From Chondrosia reniformis (taxonomy: Eukaryota; Porifera; Demospongiae; Chondrillida; Chondrillidae), in contig OX359202.1 of NCBI GenBank assembly GCA_947172415.1, positions 6,124,899 to 6,188,898 on the forward strand: DNA of 64,000 nt, given 5' to 3'. Both the position numbers and the translations under genes were made by a program. Below are positions 54,519 to 64,000 of the stretch, piece after piece. Under the pieces are notes generated by a model. It did no database searches. It was not told the DNA's origin and was given only the letters and a program-made list of their open reading frames with translations. The first letter of the stretch is position 1. Each line of letters begins with the position of its first letter.

Positions 54519-55355
54519 ATGAGCGTGCTTCTCAGAAACGTTCTAGCTATTCGTAGATTCACACAAAACATTGAGGCGAGAGTATACGCCGAAATTACGA
54601 AAACTTTCACATGCGAAGATGTAAAACTCTTTTCTGAACTCTCCTCTGACACAAACCCACTGCATTTAGACAAGGCTTTTGCCAGCAACACAAAGTTTCA
54701 GAAACCAATCATTCATGGGACATTACTATTAGGGTCAGTACATTGTGAGTGGTGTAAGGTATTTATCATGCTTGCATTGAATGTCACTTGCTCTGTGTAT
54801 TAATTTCATGTAGGTTGCTGTCAGGTGCTGTGTATAAGGCTGTAGGGAGTGGAGGAGTGTTGGTATCGCTGACATGCAAATTCAGGGCTCCTGGTCAGAT
54901 CTGACATGCATCTGTGTGCAAATATGCCATTTGTTACCATGACAACTTCTCTAATTTCATAAGGAATTGTACCATGTACACTATCATGTCTGGTTAAATG
55001 TGTCAAGTTTACTTTTCTAATACATTATGATAATGTAGCCTTCAAGAACTGATTGTTTTGATATATGATCCTTTGTGCCTACTTCTTCTATAATTTTATT
55101 GGTTTTCAAATCAACCATTATGCTTATGGATTTCTAGCTTTTCCTGGTGAACTGATCAAGGCATCAGCATCTCTAGTTGATGAGAGAAGAATACTAAAGA
55201 CATTTGACTTGCAATGTACAGCTGTTAAGAGAGGAGAGGTCAGTCAAGCAAATAATTTTCTATGAATATATGCTTCACTGCTCCATGCACTCTCTCCATT
55301 CTCCTTACAGCTGATGATCAGTGGTACAGCTGTTGTCAAGACAACCAGACTATAG
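54519..55355 (+). CDS. HTD2: Mitochondrial (R)-3-hydroxyacyl thioester dehydratase, HTD2-like
   Basis: MaoC/hotdog-fold dehydratase; HTD2 removes water from 3-hydroxyacyl-ACP in mitochondrial fatty acid synthesis. Four exons join in phase to 146 residues: 54519-54733, 54814-54893, 55138-55238, 55311-55355. The N-terminus MSVLLRNVLAIRRFTQ is Arg-rich and free of acid, like a mitochondrial presequence. The hydratase motif is complete: FSELSSDTNPLHLDKAF with Asp44, Asn46 and His49, then KPIIHGTLLLG with His66-Gly67. Later strands (AFPGELIKASASLV, MISGTAVVKTTRL) follow the family. In vertebrates this protein is encoded on the same mRNA as RPP14; no RPP14-like frame is seen here. Peroxisomal relatives are larger, multi-domain proteins, so the small size favours the mitochondrial type. 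Confidence 0.85.
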
Positions 55356-56353
55356 CAATAACAAATCTCATTTATCACTAATGATAATGGTTATATTTTC
55401 ACTCTCCCTGACCATTTGAAACTGTATACAAACTTGAATTGAATTGACCTAGTTATATTCATTTTTGAAGCAAATAGAAGGACTAACAATAAATGGCAAC
55501 CAGAGATAAGATATCCATTTCAGAAATTATCCCTGTCAAATTGTTTCCTTTTGCAAGCAGCAAAAATGTGAATTATTTCATCTATGACGTCTGATGTCTG
55601 ACTATTAAGAATTGCCACCAGATCCTTATGAAAGCATCATAGAGTTGAGACTAGCTTAATTGAATCTCTCTAAGTCCTAAATTCATCTGCACCAGCAGTT
55701 TACAATTTTCACCCCAATCAATCAATTAGCATTGAAAATCTAAGAATTCTTACCCAAACATTAAGTTTGCATCCATTGTACTCTGGCTTCCCTGCAATAG
55801 GACTATTCTCTTTTATGGTACAACAGGACTATATATAGTTAAATGGACTTTAGTAGTGAAAATAGACCCATTTAATATAAGAACAATCTAATTTAAGTAA
55901 CCTCAAGCCTTACAATACATGCAAAACTGAATCAAGAATTTTTAACTTTCCTATATAGCATTCCAAATTTGGCATATAAAATCTGTATATATGATGACAG
56001 AAAAGAGAAATATATATACGTAGCTATGTATACCAGGGATATATATACATATTGCCATTAGCTGCATGGATCAAGTCCAAAATTAAATTGAAACAAATAA
56101 AAAGATCTAATAATGTGGATATTTGAAAATAAAAATCCTAAATTCAAATTCACTTTCACCTATAATATATATATATTTATAATACTTCACACGTGTGTTT
56201 ATAATTATTATGCAATATACAATATAAAAAGAAATAATGATCACGTTTTGAAACCACAAGTGTTTTTGCTTTTGATAAGGCAAGTCAGAGTAACAGCTCA
56301 ATCCGACTTGTATGAAATATTCAATTCTTCTTTCAAATTCTTCACTCTTCTCT
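55356..56353. other. 1-kb AT-rich intergenic region
   Basis: Gap between HTD2 (plus) and the convergent SPATA7-like gene (minus). AATAAA at 55488-55493 probably ends HTD2. The remainder is AT-rich with a TATATATA stretch near 56160-56180; I see no gene or repeat family in it. Confidence 0.6.
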
Positions 56354-59281
56354 TCATTTCAGACTAGAGTATATCAAAGACAAGGAATATTGCAGACAAA
56401 AACTTCCTACATCGCTACTTGAGGGAACAAGGTTAACCAAGATTCTCACTACATAAGCCACTAAATTTGTTTCTCTGTGAATAACATTTACACTTATACA
56501 ACTTACAACATCAAGGATCCTCCTATATCTGTCAATATGTCTTTGTAGCAGCATGTCTAACCCTCTTCCAAAATAAATTTCTTGAGCAAGAATGTCTTGA
56601 GTGATCTCAGAGAGAAAGGTCAGGTATTTGGACTCGAGCGATTCTACACTGCAATATTTGATTAAATTTGTATTTACACTGCTCTTAAACACAAAAATAA
56701 ACAATCATTCAAAAACTCTATCAGAGCTGACACAAACACTAATATGTACATAAGATAAAGTATGCAAACGGAGGTTAATTGGACTGTATATCCATTACCC
56801 TAATTATGCATAAATGAAGTGATAGCTGATACCACAAGCAATCTATTGACACATGAATCATGTAAACTCTCCTTGAGGCTCTTATGAATGGAGAGATTTT
56901 ATTCCATAGGAGGAAGAAACTCCAACACAAAATACACACAGTCTTCATCGTACTAGTAAAGCAAAACAGTTCAATAGAAGAACGCTTTATTGGTCAAGGT
57001 AGATTATTAAACAAATCAACTTTACCATTCTAGAGTGCTTAATAAAGGCCTGCTGCTTCTGGTCTCACTAGTACACAAAGGAACAGAGGGAACAGAGGGA
57101 ACAGAAGGATGGGTCAGTGGGAACGTCATTAAACCTGCTTCAATCACTCTTGAAGAAGATAGTTTGCTTGAAGATTTAGAGGTTACATCATTCTTGTGAT
57201 CATCACTGTGGTCTTTGTCACTGTCATCATCCTCAACACTGTAGTCTGTTATGACCTCTTCAAACACATCCTCATACACCCTCTTATCCCTCTCACTCTT
57301 ATTATCCACATGGCTTGAGGCATTAGGTATAGACAATTCAGAAGTTACAACTAATTGTTTCCTATTTTGGCTACAGTCTTCAATAGGTTTTCCCTTCTTA
57401 ATATTGTGTCCACTGTACTTTGTAACAATTGGAGTTTTGTTGTGAATGGTCGAGGTTCTTGGCATAAAGAGATTATCTTGGTCAATTTGTGCATAAAGAC
57501 TACTCTCTGAAAACCCAGGGAAGTCTCTGTGAGAGGTTCCAGCTGAACGTGATGTAACCCTCCAAGCAGGGATATTTGCACTAGAATCCTTTTTATTTTG
57601 TTGTCTCCTTCTCCAGGCTGCCATGTCTCTGGCTGTTCTGGTAAGGTAGTGTGACTCAGTGCAGTGGTGTGGGGTGTGGCTAGTTGAGGGGGTAGGAGGG
57701 CCTGACAGACTAGAACCACTCTCAATTGCCGTTTGCATGTCTGTTGATAACGAGGAATCATTTCGCTTGTTTTCAATATTATCAGATGAAGTAAAACTTC
57801 TGATGCTTCCAGGAGGGTTTTCCCCTTGGCTAGTCCTCTCAGTATTGCCACACTGATCCAAACAAACGACTTGATCCATCCCTCTTTTGGTGTGACACTC
57901 CATTTTATTTACTTCTACTGTACTGGCTGTCAGAGACCTTCCTCTTCCTATGTAAGCAGAAGTGCATGCAATGACATCTAATCCTATCTGGTATGGCTGG
58001 ATAATTATTGATGATAACGCTTCACACTACTCATATTTCACTTCATTGTCAGTAAACACGGCATTACCTCACCTTTGATTGAGCTATACAATGAGGTGGG
58101 TGTCCTTGTATCAACTTGAGCTACAATGAAGATTTCAACCTCATGAGATCAGTACAGATATTGTAAAGCTTTCATTTGGACATATTTGGGCAAATTTAAA
58201 CATTTTGCCGCATACAGTGTGTCTCAATGTAGTCTTACTTGCAATTATTTATACACTTAAATGAATTGAACAGAAACAGAAACTTATGTATTTTACATCT
58301 ACTTTAGCCTGAAATATGTTCTCACTTTTCAGTGTATTTATAGCCTTATGGAAAGCGTTCCTAATAATAAGCTACAGGGCAACATCTATGTAATTGAAGC
58401 ACACTATAACAGAAAATTAATAATAGTCTCAACATCCAAAAGTTCAGTAACAGTTTCAATACTGCACACGCTTACAAGAGAGATTCGTGTGAATATACGT
58501 ACACACGCATGTATCATCTGAACTTGTATAGCATGAAAAATCTAAGATACCATTTTCCTACATGCTAAATGCCTATTCTGTAAAAGAGCCTATAGGGGAA
58601 CTAAACCTGAAGAGAGCTTTTGGATGAGGATACAGGAGTCTTTTCTTCCTTCTTTTATCTTCTTCTCCACTGGGTCAGACAGCCGTTTCTGGGAATTCCA
58701 CCCTTCATCAGTGATCCTGGGAGTCTTGGTCTTTTCTTTATCTTGATCTTCTGTGAATCCTTGGCATACACATTATCCCAGAAAGGCTTACTGATCAGTT
58801 GTTAGTCATAATGCACAACTTCAGTGAGGGCCATGTAACTAACATTAGAAAGATAGAGGGGTGCCCCCAGGGATGGTCCCAGGGGTTACTGACACGCATG
58901 TATGTACCTTTAGCGGTGGCCACTTTATATTGGTGATGCGCCATTTGCGTGTCCAGCAATCTTCTACCAACCCTCCATCCTTCCTTTGGTGTAAATGCTA
59001 CAAAATTATGAATGAACAACTCATAAATGGTATCGGTAGACCTGGTTGTAGACAATTTACTTAAATATTGAACATGCTTTCTACAAAGAATCCAACTTAT
59101 GATCTAAATATAAACAAACTATTTTAAGGACACGAGATCCGGGCTTACGACTTCTAAGAAGATGCAATTTCGTATGGACATTTTTATACTCAGTCTTCAT
59201 TGTTCCCGAGTAGCGCGCAGGAATTAGAGAACCTACAGCATTATAAATATAGTTGGTCAAACGTCGTAAATATCGTAACAT
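56354..59281 (-). CDS. SPATA7: SPATA7-like ciliary transition-zone protein
   Basis: SPATA7 localises to the connecting cilium/transition zone with RPGRIP1. Six exons join in phase to 546 residues (human 599): 59149-59281, 58908-58997, 58607-58759, 58073-58120, 57026-57947, 56354-56648. Supporting segments: near the N-terminus RRLLDTQMAHHQYKVATAK parallels the N-terminal LSTLQLVKNHMAVHYNKIL-type segment, and near the C-terminus KYLTFLSEITQDILAQEIY followed by LLQRHIDRYRRIL parallels the conserved YLxFIEDVTxEIL...ERHI block. The long exon 5 is Ser/Thr/Asp-rich and probably disordered, with an acidic patch (VEDDDSDKDHSDDHKN). The 3' end is uncertain: a GTAAGT at about 56501-56506 could splice, but only to an acceptor 32 nt away. 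Reading through keeps RETNLVAYVVRILVNL, which fits the family, so I end at 56354. Confidence 0.65.
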
Positions 59282-59452
59282 CTTTCTTTACCCTGCCTTC
59301 GCGTTTTTGACATGCTACTCCTTTCGCTGATTTAGCACCTCCATTTTAACCTATTATCGCTTACTATAGAACCACAACTCTTAAGATTCCTGTGCTCACA
59401 CACTTGAATAATCAAACTGGCAAAGAAAAGCGATTCTGTGAGTCCTTGGTCG
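59282..59452. promoter_or_regulatory. Bidirectional promoter, SPATA7 / unknown gene
   Basis: 171 bp between divergent start codons. A CpG-containing CCTTCGCG patch lies near 59296-59303. No TATA box is obvious. The short spacing suggests shared control. Confidence 0.45.
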
Positions 59453-60854
59453 ATGAGTTATCCAAGATGGGTATCAAGTGTTTAATTAAGTTTTGCCGCA
59501 CTTGACAAGTTTGTCATTTTGACCATAGTTCGCTTCTTCTCTGCCTGCAGTATACATTGGAACTCTCAGAAGAACAGTACATCTGTTTGAAAGAACTGTT
59601 CTATGATGTCAGTTTTACCGGGAGACCGTTTTCCTCCTGGAGGAAGGCAGTCTCAGTTCCAGATCCACTTTCTTGGGATGAGATTTCCACTCTAGATTGT
59701 TCCAGAAAGAAATGCAAGCATTTCCTCGTGATATTTGGTTTGAGTTCGTGGTTAGGTGGTCTTAAAATAGCTCTTACAAAGAAACAATTCCCAAATAAGG
59801 ATGATTTCTATCGTCTCCTATGTGCTAAATGCAACTTAATCTTCCCCTCTAAACACACAAAGAAGTATGGTAAAAGAACTCCTTCATACATCCAATCGGA
59901 ACACCTCAATTTCAACTATTTGTTCTTGAATCACGTGACAGGAACACAGTTTAAGCTCTCTCCTAACCCGCCCCCAGGTCTTAATGCCTTTCATCTTCAG
60001 AAGGAGATTAGAACATGTAAGCTCCAGGGATGTACAAAAGACACTGTTTACGAACGCAGACAACTTGATATAGCAGCATTGGCAGCAACTCCATTAGAAG
60101 AGAGAAATGAGAAATTAAAGAAAGTTGGAGAACCAGCACTTGGAGACAACTTGCATTCAGTTTTGCCCAAAGAATCAGAATACTGGAAAGTGAGAATCAA
60201 TATCCTTCGTTGTGTGTGTCAGTGGGAAGGGATACTGCCCTCCAAATAAGTTTGTGTAGAGTATATACATCAACTTTTGAGATATCTTTTCATTCTATAT
60301 AGATGTATCTTGGCTTTATATGCTACCAATTAAATACTTGTAGTTTACCTATCACACATTCCTTTCAAAATCTTTATGTAGGCATTTAGGGACGAAGTAA
60401 AGCTGACCATAGTCTACATTACTGAACAGCTGGTTCAAACTGGTGTCTTACCAAGTCACTCCTCTGTCAAATTTACCCACCGAGGACATTTGAGCCTTAG
60501 ACGGTTAGGTAAGCACTGTTCATAATAATGTACTAATAGATATTTTATAATTTAATTATCATTGCTGATAAATCCAGCATTAACTGTAATATATTAAACT
60601 TATAGGGGGAATATCCAGAGTTCAATGATGATATCAATGCTTTAAGATCGGCTTTAGATCTTAAAGTTCTTTTTCCATGCATTTCAACTTATAGGTTGTA
60701 TATATCATTCATTCCAGGTCCAGCTGTAGATACTTTTATCCAAGACTCCGAAGACATTCTCTTTCCCAAGAGGGCCTGTTTGAGAGAAGACAGTGAGGAA
60801 GAAATTGGGAGTAGCTGGACCGATGACAGTACAACAGACAGTGACATTCAATGA
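59453..60854 (+). CDS. Unidentified 306-residue protein
   Basis: Four exons join in phase: 59453-59470, 59551-60189, 60382-60508, 60718-60854. The start was chosen because the main exon frame contains no Met; a six-codon first exon (MSYPRW) with a GTATCA donor splices in phase to a strong CTGCCTGCAG acceptor. The product has a folded-looking N-terminal ~200 residues with several Cys (DCSRKKCKHF; LLCAKCNLIF; RTCKLQGC), a Trp-rich start (SSWRKAV, LSWDEI) and an acidic Ser/Thr tail (REDSEEEIGSSW, DDSTTDSDIQ). The CxxC and Cys pairs might bind zinc, but no known finger fits. I do not recognise the family. Head-to-head pairing with SPATA7 might hint at co-expression; that is inference. Confidence 0.7.
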
Positions 60855-61146
60855 AATCAGCATTTCTGATAATAACAGTCATGATTGTAATTTTTACACT
60901 TTTTAACAATTTGTCTAGTACTCTTATAGTTGATATGGTCATGTGACAGTCATGTGATTAATATGCCAATAATAGATTCAGAATGGGTGGATAGTTCCAA
61001 CAATCTTCACGACCCACGTTTAGTGTCAACTGATTCAATTCTACAGACATGAAAAGCCGTAAACAGAATATTGGTCTCTTGTGTGTACGTAAATGCATAA
61101 TATATACGTACTTATATAATTGTTATTTTATATATATATATGAGAA
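60855..61146. other. Intergenic gap between convergent genes
   Basis: About 290 bp, AT-rich, with TATATATATA near 61130. It contains the 3' flanks of the unknown gene and the CatSper-like gene; no canonical AATAAA is clear for either. Confidence 0.5.
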
Positions 61147-63861
61147 TCAGAGCACCTTAGCTATATCTAGAAGGTCAATAAGTTCTCCGATAATTTGATC
61201 ATGCTGTTTCCCTGCATGAAGATGGAATTCCATCGATGCTAAAATGCTGAAATAGCGTTGTTTAGTTTCTAAATCTCTATATACAGACAAATAAAGGAAG
61301 AATATTCATGTGAATTATGCTAGTCTGCTATTTAGGTGTATATCACATGGCTCTAGCACAAGCAGTTAACTCAATTACTAAGTGTTGCTTTCCCTATATA
61401 TACACACATATATATGTTTATATACATATTCATATGTATACTTATACAATGCATGTGTGTATAATACCTTTTAGTATGTTGTGAAGGTGGATAGTATTCT
61501 GAGATCGGTTTGCTGTTGAATTTTGAAGCTAAAATTGGTTCCTTATTATCTGATAGTGAAAAGGACTAGAAGTATATACACATATTAAGCCACTCACTGT
61601 GTGCTCATGTGAAATTATCTATACCAAATGGTCACAGAAAGTCTAGGGCAACCAAACCTAGCCTAGCCTAGTTAGTCCATAAGGGAGAAAACAGCCCGAG
61701 GAAAAGTGGACTTCTGCGGGACTTTCTTAGACTTTCTGTGACCATTTGGTCTGTGGGAGAGGATTTACATGTACTGGATAGTCATCCTTCTTTGAGCAGT
61801 GTAGATATATAACTTGTAATGTGATGATAACCTGCTCACATAGAACTTATATGAAGGACCTATGAAATCCATGCATTTTATGAAATGTTTAACATTTAAT
61901 AGGAAACAACAGACCTGTCACATCCACCACACTGTCTTGATCATTCTGCTTCTAAGGTATCCACAGCAACAGAATTCGAAGTGGAAGAAGAAGAAATAGG
62001 ATGCTAAAATGCTAAAGGACACTGTTATTAATTGGAACCTAACCTTTCCGAATGTTGGTTTAGGTTTATTAGTAGCAGCTGCTTGGGTATGCTCTAAATT
62101 GTCGACTATAACTGCCACAAAGAGACTTGAGAAGGAAAGTGATATGATATGATATTGAATAAATGTATATTTTTTCACATATATATACGTACACATATGC
62201 TGGTATAGCTGTTTAGCTGTATGTACATAATATGTAAAAATAATAATCACTGGAAAGTATTACGCCAACCAGCCAAGTGACCGAAATCTTGGATGGGGGA
62301 CCGAAGTCTTATTAAATCAGCAACCAGTGATCGCCTCTCAGTCATCCAAGATGGAAAATTCATCAAAGAACCACAGACAGCTGTTTTGCCCTCATTTGGC
62401 GTAATACTTTCCAGTTAATATTATTTTGCTTATCATCGTAGCCTTTGCACAGGCCAAGTGCAATTAACTCCCCTTATTTGTACATAATATGTATATACAT
62501 TCAGTGTTAAGTAATTTATTGTTTTTGTACATGTACATAATTAGGCCACAAATAACCAGAACGAAATATAGGCCTCTGTTTGGACAAATACATTACATAT
62601 ATACAGTGCAAGTTACAATATACTAAGGTAATCTAAATAATATAATATAATTAAATAATTCATATGGCTCCAAGAAAGGACCTAGAAACAAAATGGGCAT
62701 ATCATCATAAAGTTTAGGGTATAAAATTCATTTTAAATTAAGGGATTTTTTTATTTAGGCCTCTGTTTTTTAGAAAACGGAGGACAAAGTCTGCATATAA
62801 AAGGCCATAGGACTATATACATATATATACATGGCAGTATATATTTTTTATGCATAGTATATATATTATAAGTTGTACATTGGCTTACTTGATAAATATA
62901 AATGTCTCCAAAATAATGAATATTAATAAGTAAAAAATAATGTGCCACTGACCTGAGGTGAATGAGCATATACGTATACAAATATATATGAATACATGCA
63001 AAAGACTGCACCAGGATATTTTTGTAAAACTTACATATATGTGCATAACTTACTGGGATATTTTTTTGTAAAATTAGGATATTTTTGTAATACTTACTAG
63101 CTATAGGATATTTTTGTATAACTTACTGCATGGGATATTTTGTATATATACTTACTAGGATATTTTTGTATACTTACTAGGATATTTTTGTATATATACT
63201 TACTAGGATATTTTTGTATACTTACTAGGATATTTTTGTATAACTTACTAGGATATTTTTGTATAACTTACTGGGATATACTTGTACAACATCTGTGTAT
63301 ATGTAGAACCAATCATCAAGTGTTATCAGCTGAAAAAGGGTGTAGCATGCCACGCCCAGATTACCAAACCTCATAGGGTCTACTTCAGCATACAAACCTC
63401 TGCCTATGACTGCAAATACATCTGATATATGCGGGCAGGTTAGGGAACATAATATTATATGTTATGTATGTGTATATTATGTATAAAAGTGAAATAGGTA
63501 GCAATACAAGGATACACAGTACTAAAAAGATCAAAATGGCAATGTTACCAAGAGCTGGAATAGACCTCAATACAGTTGTTACAATTATTTGTAAATTCTT
63601 TAAAAATCTATATAAAAATATAAATATATGTAGCATATAAATGTGATATATATACTCACTATTTGCTGCATGGAATGTAAGTTGCCCACTCTATATAATA
63701 CCTTATTGTGCGAAGTACACGCAGTGCCCTTAGAGCCCTGACTGCCCGAAACACTTTGAGGACCCTGAACACACTTGTGTCGAATGAGCTAATGTTCTGT
63801 ACAATGAGTGGAGTGACAAAGTCCACAAAACTGACTAAAACTATGAGAAAATCTGTGAGAG
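61147..63861 (-). CDS. CATSPER1: CatSper1-like sperm calcium channel subunit (3' part)
   Basis: Eight exons join in phase: 63702-63861, 63516-63607, 63272-63421, 62889-62952, 62044-62125, 61922-61951, 61468-61565, 61147-61276. They give 267 residues; the 5' end, with S1-S2, lies beyond the window. Seen: S3 (LTDFLIVLVSFVDFV), an Arg-rich S4 (VLKVFRAVRALRALRVLRTI, positive every third residue), the S4-S5 linker and S5 (FLKNLQIIVTTVLRSIPALG), a pore with the CatSper T-x-D-x-W filter (LFQLITLDDWFYIY), S6 (FYLLIFIILETFIFIN then LFVAVIVDNLE) and a C-terminal helical tail. SFLTSLQ-like and KQ-F-ASVE-like matches in the linker and tail favour CATSPER1 over CATSPER2-4. A single channel domain and TLDDW separate it from four-domain channels. 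The end of the pore exon has two in-phase choices (63272 or 63282). Confidence 0.82.
61623..61750. mobile_element. 128-bp foldback element with perfect 23-bp terminal inverted repeats
   Basis: Left end at 61623-61645 (ACCAAATGGTCACAG...) and right end at 61728-61750 (...CTGTGACCATTTGGT) are perfect reverse complements over 23 bp. The interior has no coding capacity. This is MITE-like; I see no clear target-site duplication. It lies in the CatSper intron 61566-61921. Confidence 0.75.
62249..62415. mobile_element. 167-bp MITE-like element with perfect 20-bp terminal inverted repeats
   Basis: ACTGGAAAGTATTACGCCAA at 62249-62268 is matched by its exact reverse complement at 62396-62415. A second inner pair, ATCTTGGATG near 62288 and CATCCAAGAT near 62343, extends the foldback. 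There is no coding capacity and no clear target-site duplication. It lies in the CatSper intron 62126-62888. Confidence 0.8.
63013..63281. repeat. Minisatellite abutting the CatSper pore exon
   Basis: About ten irregular units of roughly 21-30 bp (GGATATTTTTGTATAACTTACTA on plus). On the gene strand most units contain AGTAAGT, a good donor sequence. The unit overlapping the exon end looks like the founder of the array. Confidence 0.9.
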
Positions 63862-64000
63862 CTGTTAAGGAATGGAAATAATTCATTTGTCATGCATATA
63901 GTATATTTGATTTGGTTTGGTTTGGTAAGCTTATTTAAACAGGGAAAGCCTTTAGCCAGTGACTACTATTCTAGGCACCCTGTATAATACAATAATACAA

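Noticed and set aside
62751..63011. Minus-strand 86-codon open frame
   Set aside because: Mostly intron sequence of the CatSper-like gene; only the S6 exon within it (62889-62952, another frame) is real.

Overview
The window is animal nuclear DNA: AT-rich, with GT-AG introns mostly of about 50 to 200 nt and animal-specific gene families (ARID4, CABLES, alpha-actinin, SPATA7, a CatSper channel). Short introns, close packing and an intronless AIG1-type GTPase suggest a compact-genome early-branching animal, most likely a sponge; the organism is an inference. All gene calls come from exon-by-exon reading of splice sites and phases plus remembered family sequences; no search was run.

Positions 1-411 hold the last exon of an unidentified + strand gene. 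Positions ~533-34495 are one repeat domain: roughly 150 copies of a ~170-bp satellite monomer, interrupted by seven ~1,045-bp copies of a second, more GC-rich block and ended by a 61-bp fragment of that block. The block sits between TTAA tetranucleotides, and the same monomer junction occurs without it at 33776-33779, so it looks like an inserted element later amplified with the satellite. Monomers are arranged in higher-order repeats (680, ~852 and 2044 bp periods), and divergent monomers lie at both edges, as in centromeric satellites.

The right half is gene-dense. An ARID4 chromatin regulator (+, 34621-41411, 19 coding exons) starts only ~125 bp after the satellite. It converges on an intronless AIG1/IMAP-like GTPase (-, 41795-43165) that lies between two similar direct repeats. 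Next come a CABLES homologue (-, 43660-46571), a small membrane protein (+, 46889-47541), alpha-actinin (-, 47830-54332, 18 exons), an HTD2-like mitochondrial hydratase (+, 54519-55355), a SPATA7 homologue (-, 56354-59281), an unidentified 306-residue protein (+, 59453-60854) and the 3' part of a CatSper1-like channel subunit (-, 61147-63861, continuing past the window).

Three gene pairs are head-to-head with 171 to 317 bp between start codons (CABLES/membrane protein, actinin/HTD2, SPATA7/unknown), so shared bidirectional promoters are likely. Introns carry minisatellites, two small foldback elements with perfect terminal inverted repeats, and a tRNA-like relic. The genes do not form one pathway; SPATA7 and CatSper both point to ciliated or flagellated cells.
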